This document shows, in pieces, positions 33,593 through 45,473 of a DNA stretch of 64,000 nt. Where the stretch lies: positions 75,074,767 through 75,138,766 of the forward strand of contig OY720346.1 of assembly GCA_963082975.1 (NCBI GenBank), in the 5' to 3' direction. Position 1 is the first letter of the stretch. Each line of letters begins with the position of its first letter. The notes under the pieces are model-generated. The model saw nothing but the letters and a program-made list of their open reading frames with translations. It searched no databases and had not been told where the DNA came from. The position numbers and the translations under genes were made by a program. Source of the stretch: Labia minor. Its lineage: Eukaryota > Arthropoda > Insecta > Dermaptera > Spongiphoridae.

Positions 33593-34690
33593 AATTAAAA
33601 AAAAATTATTTGATTTATTAATTTTGTTTTTTTTAAATTTGTTATTAAACTTTTTTATTATTTTTTTTTATTATTTAACATAATTATGTAATATTGAAGA
33701 TAATTTTTTAACTCTAAATAAAAATTATTTCATTCAAAAACATATTATTATTCTAAAAATTGGTTTTTGAAATTTTACTCTTTCGATATAAATAATTTAA
33801 TATACATATAATAATATTATTTATCCGATAAATACATATATTCCATAAATAAATATAATTTCATTCTTATTATAAAATATTTTTTATAATAATTAAATAT
33901 TTATAAATTTTTCATTAAGATAAAAAAATAAAAATGTTTCTTTTTCTTTTTTTTTGGCGGGGGTGGGGGGGTGGGGTATTTGTTACACTCCGTTTATCTA
34001 TAATATATTAATATTATATATTTATATATTATTTATTTAATATCCAATCACTATCTATGTTGATTAATATATTTGATAGTTTAGACAAGGTCAAGTGTCC
34101 AGTTTGTTATTTAATAAAGAATAAAGTGAATAAATTCAATAGTAAAATAAATAAATAAAATCAGAAATCATTATAAATTTAACTAAGAAAACATTTAAAT
34201 CCAATCGAGAATTTTGTGACTGATCAATAAAAAAAAAATAAATAAAATACAGTTTCAAGTTTATCTTTAGAGTGAAAAGTAAAAATCGTCGCCATGCTTG
34301 AAAAATCAATGAAAATTAAAAAAAAAAATCACGAATAACCAACCTCTAAAGAAAATATAAATATAATATGCATTGGCAATTTTTGATTTTTTTTTTTTTT
34401 TTTGTTCTTTGATAAATAAAGAAATAATTTTAAAAAAATAATGGAGAAACTAGCAAATAAAGTGAAATTAGCGATAAAATTTATTATACTTATTTTATTC
34501 TTCTTGAACAATTGTTAATAAATATTCACAAATCTGGAACTGAAATGTAAAAACAATCCCTGACAAACAACAAAGTGGCCAATGAAGTGTTAAACTATTT
34601 TTTTTTTTTTTTTTTGTTTAATATTATTATTATTAAGATTGACTTGAAGAATAAAACTTAACTATCAAATTGGAAAAAAACATAAAAAAT
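33593..34690. other. AT-rich spacer with G-rich motif
   Basis: Poly-A/T DNA. The exception is GGCGGGGGTGGGGGGGTGGG at 33956-33975, a quadruplex-like tract in a T-rich context. The minus-strand frame at 34329-34511 is K/F/I-rich and unconvincing. Confidence 0.5.
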
Positions 34691-35297
34691 CCGGAGTGTC
34701 TCCACTCGAATATCTCGCAAATTTGAATTGGATTAATTAACATGTGTGTATTATATTTAAATTAAATTGAATTAATTATAAATTATAAATTAAAATTAAT
34801 AAATAATATTTATTAAACCAGCGCATGTTTGGCTTTTTATTGATGGCACCATGGCACGTGTTGGCGCGTGAGATTTGCAGTGTTAAAAAATTAATTCTGG
34901 TACTTTCAGCAATTCAATCAAGCTGAAATTCTATATATAGCAGTTTTATACAATTATTAATCTTGTGAAAAATTATCAAACATATATATCTTTATTTTTA
35001 CGGTCACTTTAGAGGAAAAAAAATCAAAACGTTGTAGGTTGAGCTACATTTCTCAAAAGTTGATAGAAAACTATGAATTTTGAATAATGTCCATGTACCA
35101 AATTTCATCATTCTAGCTCAAACCGTTTTTGCGTAATCTTGTCTACATACATACACACATGCACACACACACACACAGACATTTTTCTCAACCTTAGTGA
35201 AAATGATTCAGGAACCTTCAAAACGTATAAAAACATCAAAATCTCAACATCGAAAATTTTCATGATCGCAATACTATCTCTGGCGAGATAGTAAAAA
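34691..35297 (-). mobile_element. HINE-A copy, full length
   Basis: The plus-strand start CCGGAGTGTCTCCACTCGAA and perfect right hairpin ACTATCTCTGGCGAGATAGT, with a CA array at 35143-35178. A partial second copy follows directly. Confidence 0.87.
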
Positions 35298-35303
35298 TGA
35301 AAA

Positions 35304-35423
35304 ACTCTCTTCTGAAAAAGCTACATTTCTCAAAAGTACAAATTTTGAATAATGCCCGTGTACCAAATTTCAATATTCTAGATCAAACTATTTTTGCGTA
35401 CTCTTGTCTACATACACACACTC

Positions 35424-35466
<43 letters not shown>

Positions 35467-35573
35467 TTTTTCTCAACCTTAATGAAAATGACTCGGGGAC
35501 ATGCAAAACGTATAAAAATATCAAAATCTCGAAATCGAGATCGCAATACTATCTCTGGCGAGATAGTAAAAAC
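35304..35573 (-). mobile_element. Partial HINE-A in tandem with the previous copy
   Basis: Only the family's 5' half is present, from CTCTTCTGAAAAAGCTACAT to the perfect hairpin ACTATCTCTGGCGAGATAGT. Its microsatellite has become a TA run followed by (GA)n (35448-35466). The head-to-tail arrangement with 34691-35297 suggests tandem end duplication. Confidence 0.85.
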
Positions 35574-36323
35574 AAAATAAAATAAAAATAAAATAAAATA
35601 AAATTGTTTTTAAAAATAAAACTATTTTTTTTTCATTTTACCCTGGAATATCTAAACCAAAATTGTATATAATCTTATAGTGGTTGTAGTGCATAGATAA
35701 ACAACAACAAAAAAAAAAGTTGAGAAATTTATTTCCGTGGTTCCAATAAATAAACTACATCCGAGGATAAATAATACAATGAATGGTGGTGGGTTCCATT
35801 GCATGAACTCAAATAATTGTATATCTATTCTCTATTTTAGAGAATGCATATATATCCATTTTAAAGCATGTGATGCTCGAGGGGTTGGGATGGATTTCAA
35901 AAGGGGGCAGGCATAGAGAGGGTGCACCGAGTGCAATAAACGCCCCCCGGTTAATCCTTCCCACCCTTAAAAACCAGAAATATGTTATAAACATTAATAA
36001 AAGTCAACTATTTGAACATTTTCAACTAAAAATAAAATTAATACTGTATATTTATGTATGCTAGTGATGAAATAGTTTTTGTTTTTATTCAGAAGGAAGA
36101 ATAATTGATCTATGATAATAATAGTAATAATAATAATAATAATAATATAGCAATTGAATTATAATAAAATAATCCAAAAAATATAATATAAATTACTTAC
36201 AAATTATATTTACTTATTAAATAATTAATTTTTTTTTTATTTTGTCTATGTAGAAATAAATTTCCGTTTTAAAAAGAAAATAATCAGAGAGATAGATTTA
36301 ATTGTATTGATTAATCGAATAAA
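35574..36323. other. Spacer with a small GC-rich patch
   Basis: The stretch 35870-35965 is complex (GATGGATTTCAAAAGGGGG and ACGCCCCCCGGTTAATCC) and open on both strands over about 60 codons, without known motifs. It could be a conserved element. An (AAT)n array lies near 36120-36145. Confidence 0.4.
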
Positions 36324-36513
36324 AACAGATATGGATATTACATAAATATTTTTAATTTTATTTTATTTATAATATATAAGGAGGCGCTGGCTGTGACGTC
36401 ATGAAGGGCTTGGTGACGTCATATAATTTTAAATTTAAACAAAAAAACTAATGAAGATGATTTTTCCCGAGGATAAAACCAATACAAAGTGCATGATTCT
36501 TGGTGATATGTAA
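36324..36513 (-). repeat. HINE-B/E3-like body fragment
   Basis: CAGATATGGATATTACATAA, TGTGACGTCATGAAGGGC and TTTTTCCCGAGGATAAAACC match the HINE-B body. GGAGGCGCTGGCTG matches E3. It shares features of both families and has neither end. Confidence 0.6.
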
Positions 36514-36685
36514 AATATTGATTTAATTTTAATATTTAAATTAAATATAAAATTAAATCTATAAAAGTTTTACATTAATAATTCTTATTTTATATTATTA
36601 AACTACAAATTAATCAAATACAAATAAAAAAAAATTAAAAAAAATTAAAAATAAGCCTGCATCAAAAATAAATAAATACATATAA

Positions 36686-36717
<32 letters not shown>

Positions 36718-37184
36718 ACCTCATATTATTATTACTAATTTCATTTTTCATATGTGAATATGTATTTTTTTTTAACATACATTTTTCAACTTCACCCCAA
36801 TGCATATGCCCCATCCCCCCATTTCACCATTTCTCTCTCTTTCTCTCTCTCGTGCATTCTCCACCTCTTTTCATGCATATCTCCCAAACCTTTCATTTAC
36901 AATTTGCTATCTCTTTTACTCATTCACTCACCTATTTTCATTTTTTTTTTTTTTTATTTTTTTTTTTTATTTTATTTAAATAAAAATTATTAACGGCGAA
37001 TATAAAATTTTTAAAATGCATCTGACAAAATAATTTATTAGATTTTTTTTTAGGTTTCATTCTCTGTTTATATCATATATATATATATATATACAGGGCA
37101 CATTTTTTTTCTCTTTCTCTCTCCCATTCTTTTTGCATATATCTCACTTTAATATGATCTAATTCCAAAAATGAAATTTAATGC

Positions 37185-37225
<41 letters not shown>

Positions 37226-37239
37226 TTATAAATTATTTT
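36514..37239. other. AT-rich spacer with (AT)n arrays
   Basis: AT arrays at about 36692-36716 and 37181-37221. There is a pyrimidine-rich complex patch at 36790-36920 (CCAATGCATATGCCCCATCC). No gene. Confidence 0.45.
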
Positions 37240-37560
37240 GTCCATAGATGCGTTTCTGCTGGTGCTTTTGCTATTGGACATTCCATAGGGGCTGAAATGG
37301 TGATGGGCCAGGGGGTGTGCCGGGGGTTAATACCCTTGGCTGCATAGGGATAAATGCGAATGCATTCCCGGCCCCCCCTTCTCGCAGTGCGGCACGTGAA
37401 TCATGTGCATTTGGGGGAGCCAAATTGAAGGGGAATGTCGATTTTTAATTAAAGTAATTAATAAAAAAAAAAGGCAGTACAGTTGCAGCGAGACTTCCAT
37501 TACGATATTGCATGCATGCGGATCTCTTGCCGCCTGTTAGATTAACAATTATTTGGGTAA
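37240..37560. promoter_or_regulatory. Complex GC-rich island, candidate enhancer
   Basis: Non-repetitive sequence with three TEAD-like CATTCC/GGAATG sites (near 37280, 37364 and 37431), an E box CACGTG within GCGGCACGTGAATC, and a homeodomain-like cluster TTAATTAAAGTAATTAAT near 37446. It stands out sharply from the TA arrays to its left and the A run to its right. No exon is visible. The site matches are by eye. Confidence 0.4.
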
Positions 37561-37953
37561 AAAAAAAAAAAAAAAAACAAATTCGAATCAGTTTCATACC
37601 AAACCTACTCCCATTTCTCTCTCTCTTTGTTAAATTTTTATTTTTTTTATTTTTTTGTTTTTTTAATTATTTAAAAAATATATATTTTTACTAGTAGTAG
37701 ATATAATACATATACATATATAGTACGTATAAATATACAATACGTATATACAAATGTTCAAAAACCATCCTGTTATACCTAATTAAATTCCAATTATTTT
37801 AGTATAGTAATATGGTTATTATTTTTCAAAATTATTTTATTTTTATAATGTTAATGATACTAATGTAGGAGTTTTTTCTAATAATTATTCTAAAAGGATT
37901 ATATTTTTTTTTAAATAAGTATAGATTCTTTATTAATTTCTTTCATTTTTTTT

Positions 37954-38088
37954 ACTCTCTCGCCAGAGATAGTATTGCGATCACGAAAATTTTCGATATT
38001 GAGATTTTTATGTTTCTATACGTTTTGAAGGTCCCTGAATTATTTTCATTAAGGTTGAGATAAATGTGTTGCCGCATGTAGATATATT
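37954..38088 (+). mobile_element. HINE-A 5' fragment
   Basis: ACTCTCTCGCCAGAGATAGT start, CGATCACGAAAATTTTCGAT, CATTAAGGTTGAGATAAATG. It stops at the microsatellite position, an abrupt 3' truncation. Confidence 0.8.
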
Positions 38089-38266
38089 GTTTTCTATTTT
38101 AATCAAAGAGGTAAAATAATATTCTCTATAATAACATTTTACTTGACTATTTTACATTTATATTTCATTATTAAAATTATACACAAGATACAATTTTCAA
38201 TTAAATAAATAAATAAAATTCATTTTAAAAATACTAAATAAATCATATTGATACTTTATTTTTTTT

Positions 38267-38860
38267 ACTATCTCGTCAGAGATAGTATTGCGATCATGAA
38301 AATTTTCGATTACGCGATTTTGATGTTTTTATACGTTTTTAAGGTCCCTGAGTCATTTTCACTAAGGTTGAGATAAATGTGTCTGTGTGCATGTAGACAA
38401 GATTACGAAAAAACGGTTTGAGCTAAAATCATAAAATTTGGTATACGGGCATTATTCAAAATTCGTAGTTTTCTATCAATATATGAAAATTGTAGCTCAA
38501 TCGGAAAAGGACCATTACCTACCACGTTTTCATTTTTTTTCCTTTAAAATGACCGTAAAAAGATATATATGTTTGATATTTTTTCACATAATTAAAAATT
38601 GTATAAAACTACTATATATATAATTTCAGCTTGATTGAATCGCTGAAAGCACCGGAATTAATTTTTTAACACTATAAATCTCACGCGACCACACGAGACG
38701 TGGTGCTATCAACAATTAGCCAAACACGCGTTGGTTTAATAAATATTATTAATTTATAATATTTTGATTTATAATTTAATTAATTATATTTAATTTAATA
38801 TACTTTATGTTATTTAATCCAATTCAAATTGCGAGATAGTCGAATGGAGACACTCCAGCA
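38267..38860 (+). mobile_element. HINE-A copy, full length
   Basis: Starts ACTATCTCGTCAGAGATAGT and ends GCGAGATAGTCGAATGGAGA followed by CACTCCAGC. Microsatellite reduced to GTGTCTGTGTGCATGTAG. It follows 180 bp behind the fragment at 37954 in the same orientation. Confidence 0.87.
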
Positions 38861-39560
38861 TATTTTCAACACCAACATTTTTCAATTTTTCAATGAAAAA
38901 AGATAAGTTGGAAATAAGAAATGTTAATTCAATAACAAATAACAACAATCTTTCAAATTTTTTCATGAAAATTTATTTATTTTATTTATATTCAATTTAT
39001 CTAATGAATTTCTTTTACTATTCCTTCAATTCATTTTATTATTTAATTAATATTTTGAAGAATAATGAATGAAAAAAATATGCGATGATTGACGATGTCC
39101 ACTTTATCATAGCAAGAAATGAGAAGATAGATTAGAAAAAGTTTTTCTTGTGATCTTAAATGATGAAAGGTACCCTGAGGAATAAGTAGATCTATGTTTA
39201 TTATCGTGGAAGAAGGGTAAAAAAAGCAGATGAAGGATTGTAGGAAAGTGAACGATGGTTGCCAGGTAGAGAGAAAAAAAAATAGAAAAAGAGGGTGAGT
39301 GAAATGGTGTTCAATAATGAAGGGCTGATTTATGAAGTAAAACGGGCTTTTAAGGAACTTTCCAATCCTTTACTGGTGAGGATGGACATCATATAAAACA
39401 AAACATCTATCTCCATTTGATTTGTGATAAATTATAAATTTTCCAGAGGCACTGGTTTTGCACCCAGAAATAAATGATCCTAAAACAAAAAAAAAAAAAA
39501 TAAAAACATAAAACAAAGAATTACATAACTATCTACAAATCTACTTGTTTAATTTAGAAT
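38861..39560. other. Non-repetitive region, candidate regulatory sequence at 39060-39480
   Basis: About 420 bp of purine-rich complex DNA (for example GACGATGTCCACTTTATCAT and AACGGGCTTTTAAGGAAC) unlike any repeat here. Possible conserved non-coding element. No reading frame. Confidence 0.35.
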
Positions 39561-40043
39561 TGCAATTTGAATTGGATTAAATAACATAATATATTATATT
39601 TAAATTAAATTTAATTAATTATAAATTATAAATTAAAATATTATAAATGAATAATATTTATTAAACCAACGCGTTTTTGGCTCTTTGTTGATGGCACCTG
39701 GTGCGTGATTTGCAAAGTGTTAAAAAATTAATTCCGGTACTTTCAGCGATTCAATCAAGCTGAAATTCTATATATAGCAATTTTATACAATTTATATTCA
39801 TGTGATAAACTATCAAACATATATCTTTATTTTTACGGTCATTTTAGAGGAAAAAAATGAAAACGTGGTAGGTAATGGTCCTCTTTCGATTGAGCTACAT
39901 TCTTCATAAGTTGATGGAAAACTACGAATTTTGAATAATGTCCGTATACCAAATTTCATGATTTTAGCTCAAACCGTTTTTGCGTAATCTTGTCTACATA
40001 CATACACACACACATATATATATACACTGGCGAGATAGTAAAA
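39561..40043 (-). mobile_element. HINE-A copy lacking the outer 3' hairpin
   Basis: Begins on the plus strand at GCAATTTGAATTGG, without GGAGTGTCTCC. It ends in a CA/TA microsatellite fused directly to CACTGGCGAGATAGTAAAA. About 150 bp at the family's 5' end are deleted, up to the terminal repeat. Confidence 0.82.
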
Positions 40044-40618
40044 AATATATACTATTTAAAATTAATTATATTAAAGAAAATTATTTTAATTCAAATTTTT
40101 AATAATACTCTTTTTTAATTTTTATATTCCTTGAAAAGTGTTTTATTTTTTATAAATTCTAAAATATAAAAAATCAGATTATATATTATAATATATATGA
40201 TACAAGAAAAATATTATAATATTTTTAAAATTATTATTTAAATGATATTTGGTAATCAAATAATGTATTAAAATTTTCTTGTATCAATTTATTTACATTT
40301 AAAAATTGATAATATATATATTCATTTTTTAGTAAAATTAATATATATGTATATAATAATAATATGTATTCTTTTTTAATTTAATTAAAATCATCAAAGT
40401 TAACATTTATTTTATATTTTTATTAATATTTAAATAAATATATACAATTATTTTAGTAGAGAGTTAAGTTTCCATTGCAATTTACAACATAAAATTATAC
40501 TAACGTTCATCTCTTAACTAATAAACTTGTATCACTATCATCTTTCATAGCAATCTATTATTATTTAGTATAAATTAAACTTCTATATGTATTTATTTAT
40601 ATGATAGAATAATCAATA
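40044..40618. other. AT-rich spacer with an inverted repeat
   Basis: Near 40198-40286, GATACAAGAAAAAT is mirrored as ATTTTCTTGTATC. No gene. Confidence 0.5.
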
Positions 40619-40947
40619 AGAATGTCTTGCTCCAAATGCACGCCAATATGAAGGTTTTGCTCACTGTTTTCTTCGATTAAAATGGCGTTGTGCATCATGT
40701 GCTCTTGTCAACAAATCGTATTGTTAATAAGGAATACTAGAAGGAAGTTATGCAACGTTTGAGTTGAGCAATACAGCTCAAACAATCGGAATTGTGGAAA
40801 AACAAATCATGAATTCTGCATCACGTTCATGCAAAAGCCCACAACATATTAATCACCGTATTCACCAGATTTGGCTCCCTGCGATTTTTTCTTATTCCCA
40901 AAACTAAGAGACCAATGAAAGAAACTTTGAACAAACCTCGTACATAT
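40619..40947 (+). mobile_element. Mariner M1 3' part
   Basis: Broken frames give FAHCFLRLKWRCAS-type remnants of the HHEFLP region, then LWKNKS, a corrupted DNAPAH block and a PDLAPCDFFLFPK-like block. It ends at the terminal repeat TTTGAACAAACCTCGTAC. The left end is missing. Confidence 0.78.
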
Positions 40948-41394
40948 CAGATTATGATGATTGTATGGTTTGTATCTGACAAGTTTCATATTAGTCAATT
41001 AACCAATTATTTTTCTAATTCCAGTATTTTCTATTATTATTATTATTATTATATTTTTATCCTTTTAGATTTCTTTCTATAAAGGTATAATTATATAATC
41101 TCAAAATATGTATTAATATTTTTAAATTGGTAAGAAGAAACTTCAATGATATTTCATTTAATAGAAAAATAAAATTAGAAATTATAAAGCAAAATAAAGT
41201 CAATTTTAATTTTTATTTTTTCTTCAAATTTTAATAGTTTTGTGTTTAAAAAAAGAATTTCAATATAATATTAATTTAATATATTCATAAATGTATATTT
41301 AATATCTTATCTATATTGAAATTCTTTTTTTAAACACATTTTTTTTAAAATACATAATTTAAATTTTTTTTTTATTTAACAAATTCTTTTTTTT
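40948..41394. other. AT-rich spacer with an inverted repeat
   Basis: At 41242-41336, TGTTTAAAAAAAGAATTTCA and its complement lie about 45 bp apart. No gene. Confidence 0.55.
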
Positions 41395-41998
41395 ACTATT
41401 TCGTCAGAGATAGTATTGCGATCATAGAAATTTTCGATATGGAGATTTTGATGTTTTTATACGTTTTGTAGGTTTCTGAGTCATTTTCACAAAGGTTGAG
41501 AAAAATGTAGGTATGCATGTGTGTGTGTGTGTATGTATGTAGACAAGTTTAAGCTAGATTAATGAAATTTGGTACACATTTGCCATTATACAAAATTTGT
41601 TGTTTTCTATCAACTTTTGAGAAATCTAGCTCATTGAGAAGAGGAACATTACCTTCCAGGTTTTCATTTTCTCTAAAGTGACCGTAAATATAAAGCTATA
41701 TGTTTTATAGTTTTTCACATGATTAAAAATTGTATAAAACAGCTATATATAGAATTTCAGCTTGATTGAATTGTTGATAGTAGTACCGGAATTATTTTTT
41801 TTTTAATTTTTTAACACGTTGACTGCCTATCACGCGCCAGCACGTGACGTGGTGCCATCAATAAAGAGCAAAACACGCGCTGGTTTAATAAAAATTATTT
41901 ATTAATTTTAATTTATATTTTAATTTTAATTACATTTAATTTAAATAAATATGTGTTAATTCAAATTTGCGAGATATTCGAGTGGAGATTCTCCAGAT
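41395..41998 (+). mobile_element. HINE-A copy, full length
   Basis: ACTATTTCGTCAGAGATAGT start, GTGTGTGTGTGTATGTATGT array near 41520, CTATATATAG, and the end GAGATATTCGAGTGGAGATT. Its 3' end faces the 3' end of the copy at 42147. Confidence 0.86.
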
Positions 41999-42146
41999 TT
42001 TTTTTTATTTCAGTATTAAGTAAAGATATTATTTGAAAATTTTATTAAAAATCCAATGTCAACCTCATCATGATGTTTTTATATGTAGGTAGATACGTAT
42101 AAGTATATAAATAAATTGATACCTTTGAAAAAAAAAACAAAAAGAT

Positions 42147-42757
42147 CTGGAGTGTCTCCACTCGACTATCTCGCAAATTTGTATTGGATTAAATAACATA
42201 TATTAATTTAAATTAAATTAAATTAATTAAATTATAAATTAAAATTAATAAATAATATTGATTAAACCAGCGCATGTTTGGCTCTTTGTTGATGGCACAA
42301 CGTCACGTGTTGGCGCGTGAGATTTGCAGTGTTAAACAATTAATTCTGGTACTTTCAGCGATTGGATCAAGCTGAAATTCTATATATAGCAGTTTTATAC
42401 AATTATTAATCATGTGAAAAATTATCAACATATATCTTTATTTTTACGGTCACTTTAGAAGAAAAAAAATCAAAACGTTGTAGGTAATGACCCTCTTCCG
42501 GTTGAGCTACATTTCTCAAAAGTTGATAGAAAACTATGAATTTTGAATAATGCCCATGTACCTAATTTCATCATTCTAGCTCAAACCGTTTTTGCGTAAT
42601 CTTGTCTACATACTCACATAACACTCACACACACATACACATTTTTCTCAACCTTAGTGAAAATGATTCAGGAACCTTCAAAACGTATCAAAACATCAAA
42701 ATCTCAACATCGAAAATTTTCGTGATACCAATACTATCTCTAGCGAGATAGTAAAAA
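42147..42757 (-). mobile_element. HINE-A copy, full length, inverted to its neighbour
   Basis: CTGGAGTGTCTCCACTCGAC and ACTATCTCGC on the left, ACTATCTCTAGCGAGATAGT on the right. It forms with 41395-41998 an inverted pair 148 bp apart. Confidence 0.87.
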
Positions 42758-43139
42758 AACAAAAAGAATTCTTTAAGAATTTTTAATTACTAGATTCCAT
42801 CTGTTTCAGTTTTTTATTTCAGTCTTATTAAAAATTTATAGTTTATAAAAATATTCATTTTTTTTTTCATATCTCAAAAAATGATTTATATAATTTGTTA
42901 TTAAAAAAAAAATCTTTCCTTTTTATAAGGAAAGGGGACTTGATTTGATTATATGATTAAGTAACCAAAATATTAAATATTCATACGATAAACATGCAAT
43001 TTGATTGAAAATAAATATAATTCTAATATCTTTGATCTGTTAATTTAATTGTATGTTCAAAAGAGAGATTTTTTCAACCCTTTGCATATTACATAGATTA
43101 TTTATTCTCCACTTGGTGTATATATATATATATACCGGA
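42758..43139. other. AT-rich spacer
   Basis: Nothing recognised. Confidence 0.5.
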
Positions 43140-43500
43140 GATCGTTTTGAAAATATTTCCAGGCCCCCTGAAAGAGGATTCAGTTTCCAACGTCTCTCTC
43201 ACTCTTCTCTTCTTCTTCTTCTTCTTTTGATATATATAATAAAAAGATGTTTTGGAATCTTGAGCGTATGCGTGGATGTGTGGTAGTTGCGATGTGGCAA
43301 CAGTGCAGTTGGCTTGGCCCGTTGCTCTGCTCACTCACTTACTATCTTTGTCTCGTTCATAGCCAACGCATAGTGCTATCTCCTTTGCACACACTGCTGC
43401 TGTTGCCAAAGGCCTTCCTTTGCTTTGCTTTCTTGCTTCTCTCTCAAGCAAAGTCAGCCGCCATATGATGGCCGCGAGAAAACAGGCTTGGCCTTTCTCT
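43140..43500 (+). promoter_or_regulatory. GC-rich complex island, candidate promoter or 5' exon
   Basis: The least AT-biased stretch of the region: a (CTT)n run, then GTGGATGTGTGGTAGTTGC, TTGGCTTGGCCCGTTGCTC, and GCCGCCATATGATGGCCGCG near 43458, which contains a Pho/YY1-like GCCGCCAT. Open frames exist in two phases but their composition (C/L/S) is not convincing. A host promoter, exon or enhancer is possible. It is unrelated to the repeats here. Confidence 0.4.
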
Positions 43501-44377
43501 CTCTCTTTTTTTTTTATTTTTTTTTTAATTTTTTTATTTTTATTTCATTATTTATATTTTTTTTTATTTTTTATTTTTTAAAGAGGATTGAAAACCACTT
43601 TTCGAAAAAAAAAAACAAAAAAAAATCTCTCTCGCTCTCTCTATTTTTTTTTCTTTCCTCTTTACATATGATTTTTTTTCTCTATACTTAATTTCTTTTG
43701 TTTTTCTTTTTTTTTTTTTTGAACTCCTTTTTTTTGTTTTATTTTAGTCTTTTAGTAATTTATTTTTAGTATATTTAAAGAAAGAAAATAGTTTTAAGAA
43801 TAGAGTAGTATATAATAGTATGTAAAGTATTTATTAAGAAAAGTAATATAATATATTTTTGGCAAAAAAATAAATTAAGTTAATTTGAACCAAAAAAAAA
43901 CCTGATTTTTTTTTTTTGGTTCATGTGAAATTTGAAAATGAATTTTTGAATAAATTCACAATTCACCTTGATTAACAATATCATTTATATTTATAAATAT
44001 TTATTATATGTATCATTCGAGTATTGTATTGTAATTATAGTAATGGTATATATTAAGACAATTGTTAATATTTATTTTATTATTTGGTTCCATTTGAAAT
44101 AATTTTTTTAGTATAAATAAGGTAATGTAGAAATTTAAAAATAAATATTAAGTCATATAGAATTGCAATTGATAATTAAGTAAATGTGAATATATTTAAT
44201 ATTTTCAATTGTAATAATTATTTCTTTCTTATCTATCTAATAACAAAATGAAGAGTAATTAATGTTTGATAACGACCCGAATATTAGCATTTGAAACATT
44301 GTTGTTTTTCATTAGGATTTGTTTTGTTATTATGAATTACTTAATCAATAAATAATATTATTTCAAATAGTATTAGT
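43501..44377. other. Poly-T and AT-rich spacer
   Basis: Dense T and A runs to about 43740, then AT-rich DNA. No gene. Confidence 0.55.
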
Positions 44378-44980
44378 AAAAAACGGTTTGAGCTAGAACC
44401 ATGAAATTTGGTATACGGGCATTATTCAAAATTCGTAGTTTGTATCAACTTTTGAGAAATTAGCTCAACCGGAAGAGGGTCATTATCTACAATGTTTTTT
44501 TTTCCTCTAAAGTGACCGTAAAAATAAAGATATATGTTTGATAGTTTTCCACATGATTAAAAATTGTATAAAACTGCTATATATAGAATTTCAGCTTGAT
44601 TAGATTACTGAAAGAACCGGAATTAATTTTTTAAATTTTATAACACGTTGACCGCCAATCACGCGCCAGTATGTGACGTGGCGTTATCAACAAAGAGCCA
44701 AACACTACTTTATATGTTCCTGTTGAGGTATTCTGTCTCAGAAGTCATTTTAAAATTAAATTTCTCGATTTCTTTTTCAAAGTATCGAAGGAAGTTAGTA
44801 TAATATAGTATTAAACCAAAGCCTTCTTAAAATAAAATGTTATCAGTGAAAATTACGTTAAAAACCTTAAATCCTATGATCAGATAGAATAAAATTTTAA
44901 TTATTTTTCAAATATAGAAAAAAAGATTGATTATCCAATTCAAATTTGAGAGATAGCCGAGTGGTGATACTCCAAATTTT
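44378..44980 (+). mobile_element. HINE-A copy, 5' truncated, with foreign segment
   Basis: Starts inside the family at AAAACGGTTTGAGC and keeps the block from CTATATATAG to GTGACGTGGCGTTATC. From 44706 to about 44930 the usual AT-rich block is replaced by unrelated sequence (GTTCCTGTTGAGGTATTCTG). It ends GAGATAGCCGAGTGGTGATA. Confidence 0.78.
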
Positions 44981-45473
44981 TTTTTTTTTTATTTTTATCT
45001 TTAATCCATCTTATAAATATGTATTTGTTTTATTTCTTATCTAAACATAAGAAGAAAAAAAAAATAAACGTTAAATAACCTTTTTCTAAAAAGAATTCTT
45101 GTCAATATATTTTATAAGACATATTTACTAACTTTATTAGATATTATACGAACATGGTTTATAGTAAATATTAGTTTTAAATTGTTAGTGATACGAATTG
45201 GTCCATTTAATTATTGATTTTGTTTACAGTTTACAATTACAGAGGAAGCTTTTTTATTATTCATTTGAAACTTTACCGTTCATGTTGATATTTAGTAACA
45301 AATATGTAAACACTTATTAAATAGAAACACTTGAAAAACAAAAAACAAGTGTATAGATAGATTTATTAATTAATCAATTTATCACAGACCTTCAATATAT
45401 AATTTAAATATTTTAAATATAATTCAATATTAATAATTTATCATTCAGAAAATACACATGAATTTAAAAGTTT
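44981..45473. other. AT-rich spacer
   Basis: Nothing recognised. Confidence 0.5.

Noticed and set aside
43053..43468. Overlapping frames in the GC-rich island
   Set aside because: Both strands are open over the same stretch, with C/L/S composition and no domain. The island itself is kept as a candidate regulatory region.
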